From Candidatus Latescibacterota bacterium (GTDB lineage Bacteria; Latescibacterota; UBA2968; GCA-2709665): DNA of 8,138 nt. The DNA lies in NCBI GenBank assembly GCA_030746455.1, contig JASLMQ010000674.1:1-8138 (forward strand), read 5' to 3'. Positions 6,198 to 8,138 of this stretch are shown here, piece by piece. Every line of letters starts with the position of its first letter. Position 1 is the first letter of the stretch. The position numbers and the translations under genes are program-made. The notes under the pieces are model-generated. The model saw only the letters and a list, made by a program, of their open reading frames with translations. It was not told where the DNA came from and searched no databases.

Positions 6198-7277
6198 ATG
6201 ACTGGCCGCGATAGACTCGACGCCGTGCTGCGCAGGCGACCCAAGGATCGTCTGGCGTGGACCACGCTCGTCGATAACGCGACCGTGTCGCTACTGCCAG
6301 AGGAGCTCCGCGGCAACGGAGGCATCGACTTCTACAAGCATCTGGGCTGCGACATCTTCCTGCTCAACGGATGGAACACGCCACACCGCTTCCGGTCTCC
6401 GCAGCTCCGCTGGCCAGACAGTGTGCAGGTTGCGCGACAACAGGATGACGGCACGAGCACGGTTCAGTGGCGGACGCCACGGGGGTCGCTCACCGCCATC
6501 TCCCGGGGATCACACCCGCTCAAGTACCCGGTCGATTCACTGGAGGCGGTGCGTATCTACCGCGAAATGTGGGAGGGTGCCTCGTACACCGCACACGACG
6601 ACACGGATACACTCGCCTCACTGGATGGCCTGATCGAGGAGCATGGGGTGGTCACCCGCTTCTGGGGGCCGTCGACCATCCCCCGGCTGCTCGAGCTGGA
6701 TATGGGGATCGAGAACTTCTACTACATGATGGCAGATCATCCGGACGAAGTCGATGCGCTCATTCGCACCATCCACCAGAGCGAAGTCGATGCCTTCAGC
6801 ATACTCGCTGGCGGCCCGTGGGATTCTGTCACCCTCGTGGAGAACACGAGCACGTACTACATCAGCCCGGAGATCTACCAGCGTTACAACATGCCCCATC
6901 AACGGGAATTCGTCGACACCGTCAAGTCCAAGGGGAAGGCCGCGATCCTGCACATGTGCGGCCACGTGCACGGAATTCTCGATCTGGTCGGTGAGACCGG
7001 ATGCGATGGGATCCACTTCCTCACACCACCCCCAACGGGCGACACCCCCTGGGAAGATGCGCTGGATGTCATCGGCGAGGATCTCATCATCTTCGGATGT
7101 CTCGATCCATCTGTCTTCGTCTCAGGAGATGCGGACCGCATACCCTATGCCCTGGACTCACTGATCACTCCCCGACTTCGGGATGCCAATTTCGTCCTGA
7201 GCCCAACGGCAGACGGCATCACTGTCGATCCAGCGCGGTTCTATGAGGTTGCTAGATGGGTGCGACCGAGCGGATGA
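6198..7277 (+). CDS. UroD-like methyltransferase-family protein B (MtaA/CmuA-like branch)
   Basis: A protein of 359 residues. The opening MTGRDRLDAVLRRRPKDR is the typical start of UroD-domain methyltransferases, and GGGA (6185-6188) lies 9 nt before this ATG, so I prefer it to the in-frame ATG at 6189. Residues 252-258 read HMCGHVH. The H-x-C pair is the hallmark of zinc-dependent MtaA/MtbA-type methylcobamide:thiol methyltransferases. The later Cys that completes the zinc site in that family should fall near residue 335, where the sequence reads VLSPTAD, so it seems absent; Cys301 in FGCLDP or Cys269 might replace it. Other family features are the GP.T/I segment after VTRFWGPST and the final GI.VDPARF. 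It is expected to be a cytoplasmic TIM barrel. It is only distantly related to protein A upstream, so the two are not a recent duplication. Methyl transfer is likely; donor and acceptor are unknown. Confidence 0.85.
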   Translation: MTGRDRLDAVLRRRPKDRLAWTTLVDNATVSLLPEELRGNGGIDFYKHLGCDIFLLNGWNTPHRFRSPQLRWPDSVQVARQQDDGTSTVQWRTPRGSLTAISRGSHPLKYPVDSLEAVRIYREMWEGASYTAHDDTDTLASLDGLIEEHGVVTRFWGPSTIPRLLELDMGIENFYYMMADHPDEVDALIRTIHQSEVDAFSILAGGPWDSVTLVENTSTYYISPEIYQRYNMPHQREFVDTVKSKGKAAILHMCGHVHGILDLVGETGCDGIHFLTPPPTGDTPWEDALDVIGEDLIIFGCLDPSVFVSGDADRIPYALDSLITPRLRDANFVLSPTADGITVDPARFYEVARWVRPSG

Positions 7278-7309
7278 TGGTCCACACCAGGCTCCGGTGA
7301 GGCTAAGCA

Positions 7310-8053
7310 GTGGCATTTGAGAGCATACTCCTCCTCGCGGCACTGATTCTTGCCGCCGCGGCCCTGTACTCATCGGTCGGCCACGCCGGAGGGTCCGGGT
7401 ACCTGGCCGCAATGGCCCTCTTTGGCCTGGCTCCGCTGGAGATGAAGCCCGCAGCACTGGCCCTGAACATCCTGGTCGCATCGATCGGCGTGACCAAGTA
7501 CCTGAGGGCCGGTCGGTTCTCCTGGAGCATATTCTGGCCATTCGCTCTTGCGTCGGTCCCGTGCGCGTACCTGGGTGGACTCACACTTCTCCCCAGCTTC
7601 GCCTACAAGCCGATTGTCGGAATCGTGCTCGTCTACGCGGCCTGCCGCCTGGCGATGGATGCAGCCAGGCCGGACTACACAACCCGATCTCCCCTGATAC
7701 CCGTCGTTCTGTTGTGTGGGGCGAGTCTGGGCTTCCTGTCCGGTCTGGTTGGCATCGGCGGCGGCATCTTCCTGAGTCCTCTGCTGATCATCCTCCGGTG
7801 GGAAGAAGCGAAGAAGGTCTCGGGAATCGCGGCCGCCTTCATACTGGTCAACTCGATCGCCGGCCTGCTCGGCTTCATGTCGTCGAACGAGACCCGCCTG
7901 CCGGACGGGATCGCCGTATGGGCCGCCGCTGCCGTGGTTGGTGGCTATGTCGGCGCCGAATATGGGAGTAAGCGGTTGGGTAATCCGACCATCAAGCGAC
8001 TTCTGGCACTTATGCTCTTGGTCGCCGGCATCAAAATGATCGCAACGGCCTGA
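7310..8053 (+). CDS. TSUP-family (TauE/SafE) membrane permease
   Basis: A protein of 247 residues, almost wholly hydrophobic, with about seven or eight membrane helices. The first runs through residues 5-22 and the last near 230-245. It has the two-fold repeat of the TauE/SafE/YfcA family. The first glycine-rich motif is SVGHAGGSGY (22-31), and its counterpart in the second half is GLVGIGGGIFLSP (145-157). Family members move sulfite, sulfoacetate, taurine-related sulfonates or other organic anions across the inner membrane. The length is normal. The GTG start is supported by GGTGAGG (7296-7302) seven nt upstream. It is 32 nt after UroD-like protein B and looks co-transcribed, so it may export or import an anion linked to the pathway. 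Specificity cannot be read from the sequence. Confidence 0.9.
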   Translation: MAFESILLLAALILAAAALYSSVGHAGGSGYLAAMALFGLAPLEMKPAALALNILVASIGVTKYLRAGRFSWSIFWPFALASVPCAYLGGLTLLPSFAYKPIVGIVLVYAACRLAMDAARPDYTTRSPLIPVVLLCGASLGFLSGLVGIGGGIFLSPLLIILRWEEAKKVSGIAAAFILVNSIAGLLGFMSSNETRLPDGIAVWAAAAVVGGYVGAEYGSKRLGNPTIKRLLALMLLVAGIKMIATA

Positions 8054-8104
8054 CACAACGGCGAAGGGACTCGGGCCATCTGGAGCGGATGTAGAGGAGG
8101 CCAC

Positions 8105-8138
8105 ATGAGCGATATCGAAGAGTTCGTATTCGACGAAC
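8105..8138 (+). CDS. Start of an unidentified gene (3' end outside window)
   Basis: ATG 8105 follows GAGGAGG (8094-8100) with a 4-nt gap, a strong ribosome site. Only eleven codons are visible (MSDIEEFVFDE), acidic and not enough to identify a family. It lies 51 nt after the permease gene with no terminator between, so the operon may continue. Confidence 0.6.
   Translation, partial: MSDIEEFVFDE

Noticed and set aside
7370..8104. 244-residue open frame on the minus strand
   Set aside because: Opposite the TSUP permease, whose membrane helices and glycine motifs are unmistakable; the antisense product is polar and low-complexity.

Overview
This 8.1 kb window is from a bacterium with high-GC DNA (roughly 60 %). 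All genes lie on the + strand, with strong Shine-Dalgarno (SD) sites and some GTG/TTG starts. The mix of gene types is a chimeric phosphoesterase, two divergent uroporphyrinogen-decarboxylase (UroD)-like methyltransferase proteins, a BNR-like beta-propeller, an SGNH hydrolase, a CxxCxxCC protein and a TSUP permease. This resembles gene content I associate with uncultivated, UroD-rich lineages such as Latescibacteria, Poribacteria, Hydrogenedentes or Planctomycetes. That placement is an inference from gene content, and no taxonomic marker is present.

Layout. (1) The left edge to 1805 is the 3' part of a long gene. It encodes a calcineurin-like metallophosphoesterase joined to a C-terminal region that looks like a glycosidase-type TIM barrel plus beta-sandwich. 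(2) 1806-2131 is non-coding. It holds a good sigma-70-type promoter (TTGACA, 18-nt spacer, TAGATT) and a leader of about 165 nt with a perfect 11-bp inverted repeat. (3) 2132-8053 is a tightly packed run of seven genes with gaps of 51 nt or less and one 4-nt overlap, probably one operon: UroD-like protein A, a 64-residue unknown protein with a very strong SD, a beta-propeller protein, an SGNH/GDSL hydrolase, a YkgJ-type CxxCxxCC protein, UroD-like protein B with an H-x-C metal-site motif, and a TauE/SafE (TSUP) permease. (4) A further gene with a strong SD begins at 8105 and leaves the window.

How the genes may work together (inference): UroD-like proteins outside haem synthesis commonly transfer methyl groups to or from corrinoids or thiols. 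An esterase, a propeller protein and an anion permease in the same transcription unit suggest a small-molecule catabolic module in which a methylated or acylated compound is de-esterified and demethylated and an anion is moved across the membrane. No corrinoid-binding protein, corrinoid activase or transcription regulator is visible, and no substrate can be assigned. The propeller and hydrolase show no signal peptide, which points to the cytoplasm. There are no tRNA or rRNA genes, CRISPR arrays, insertion sequences or transposase remnants.
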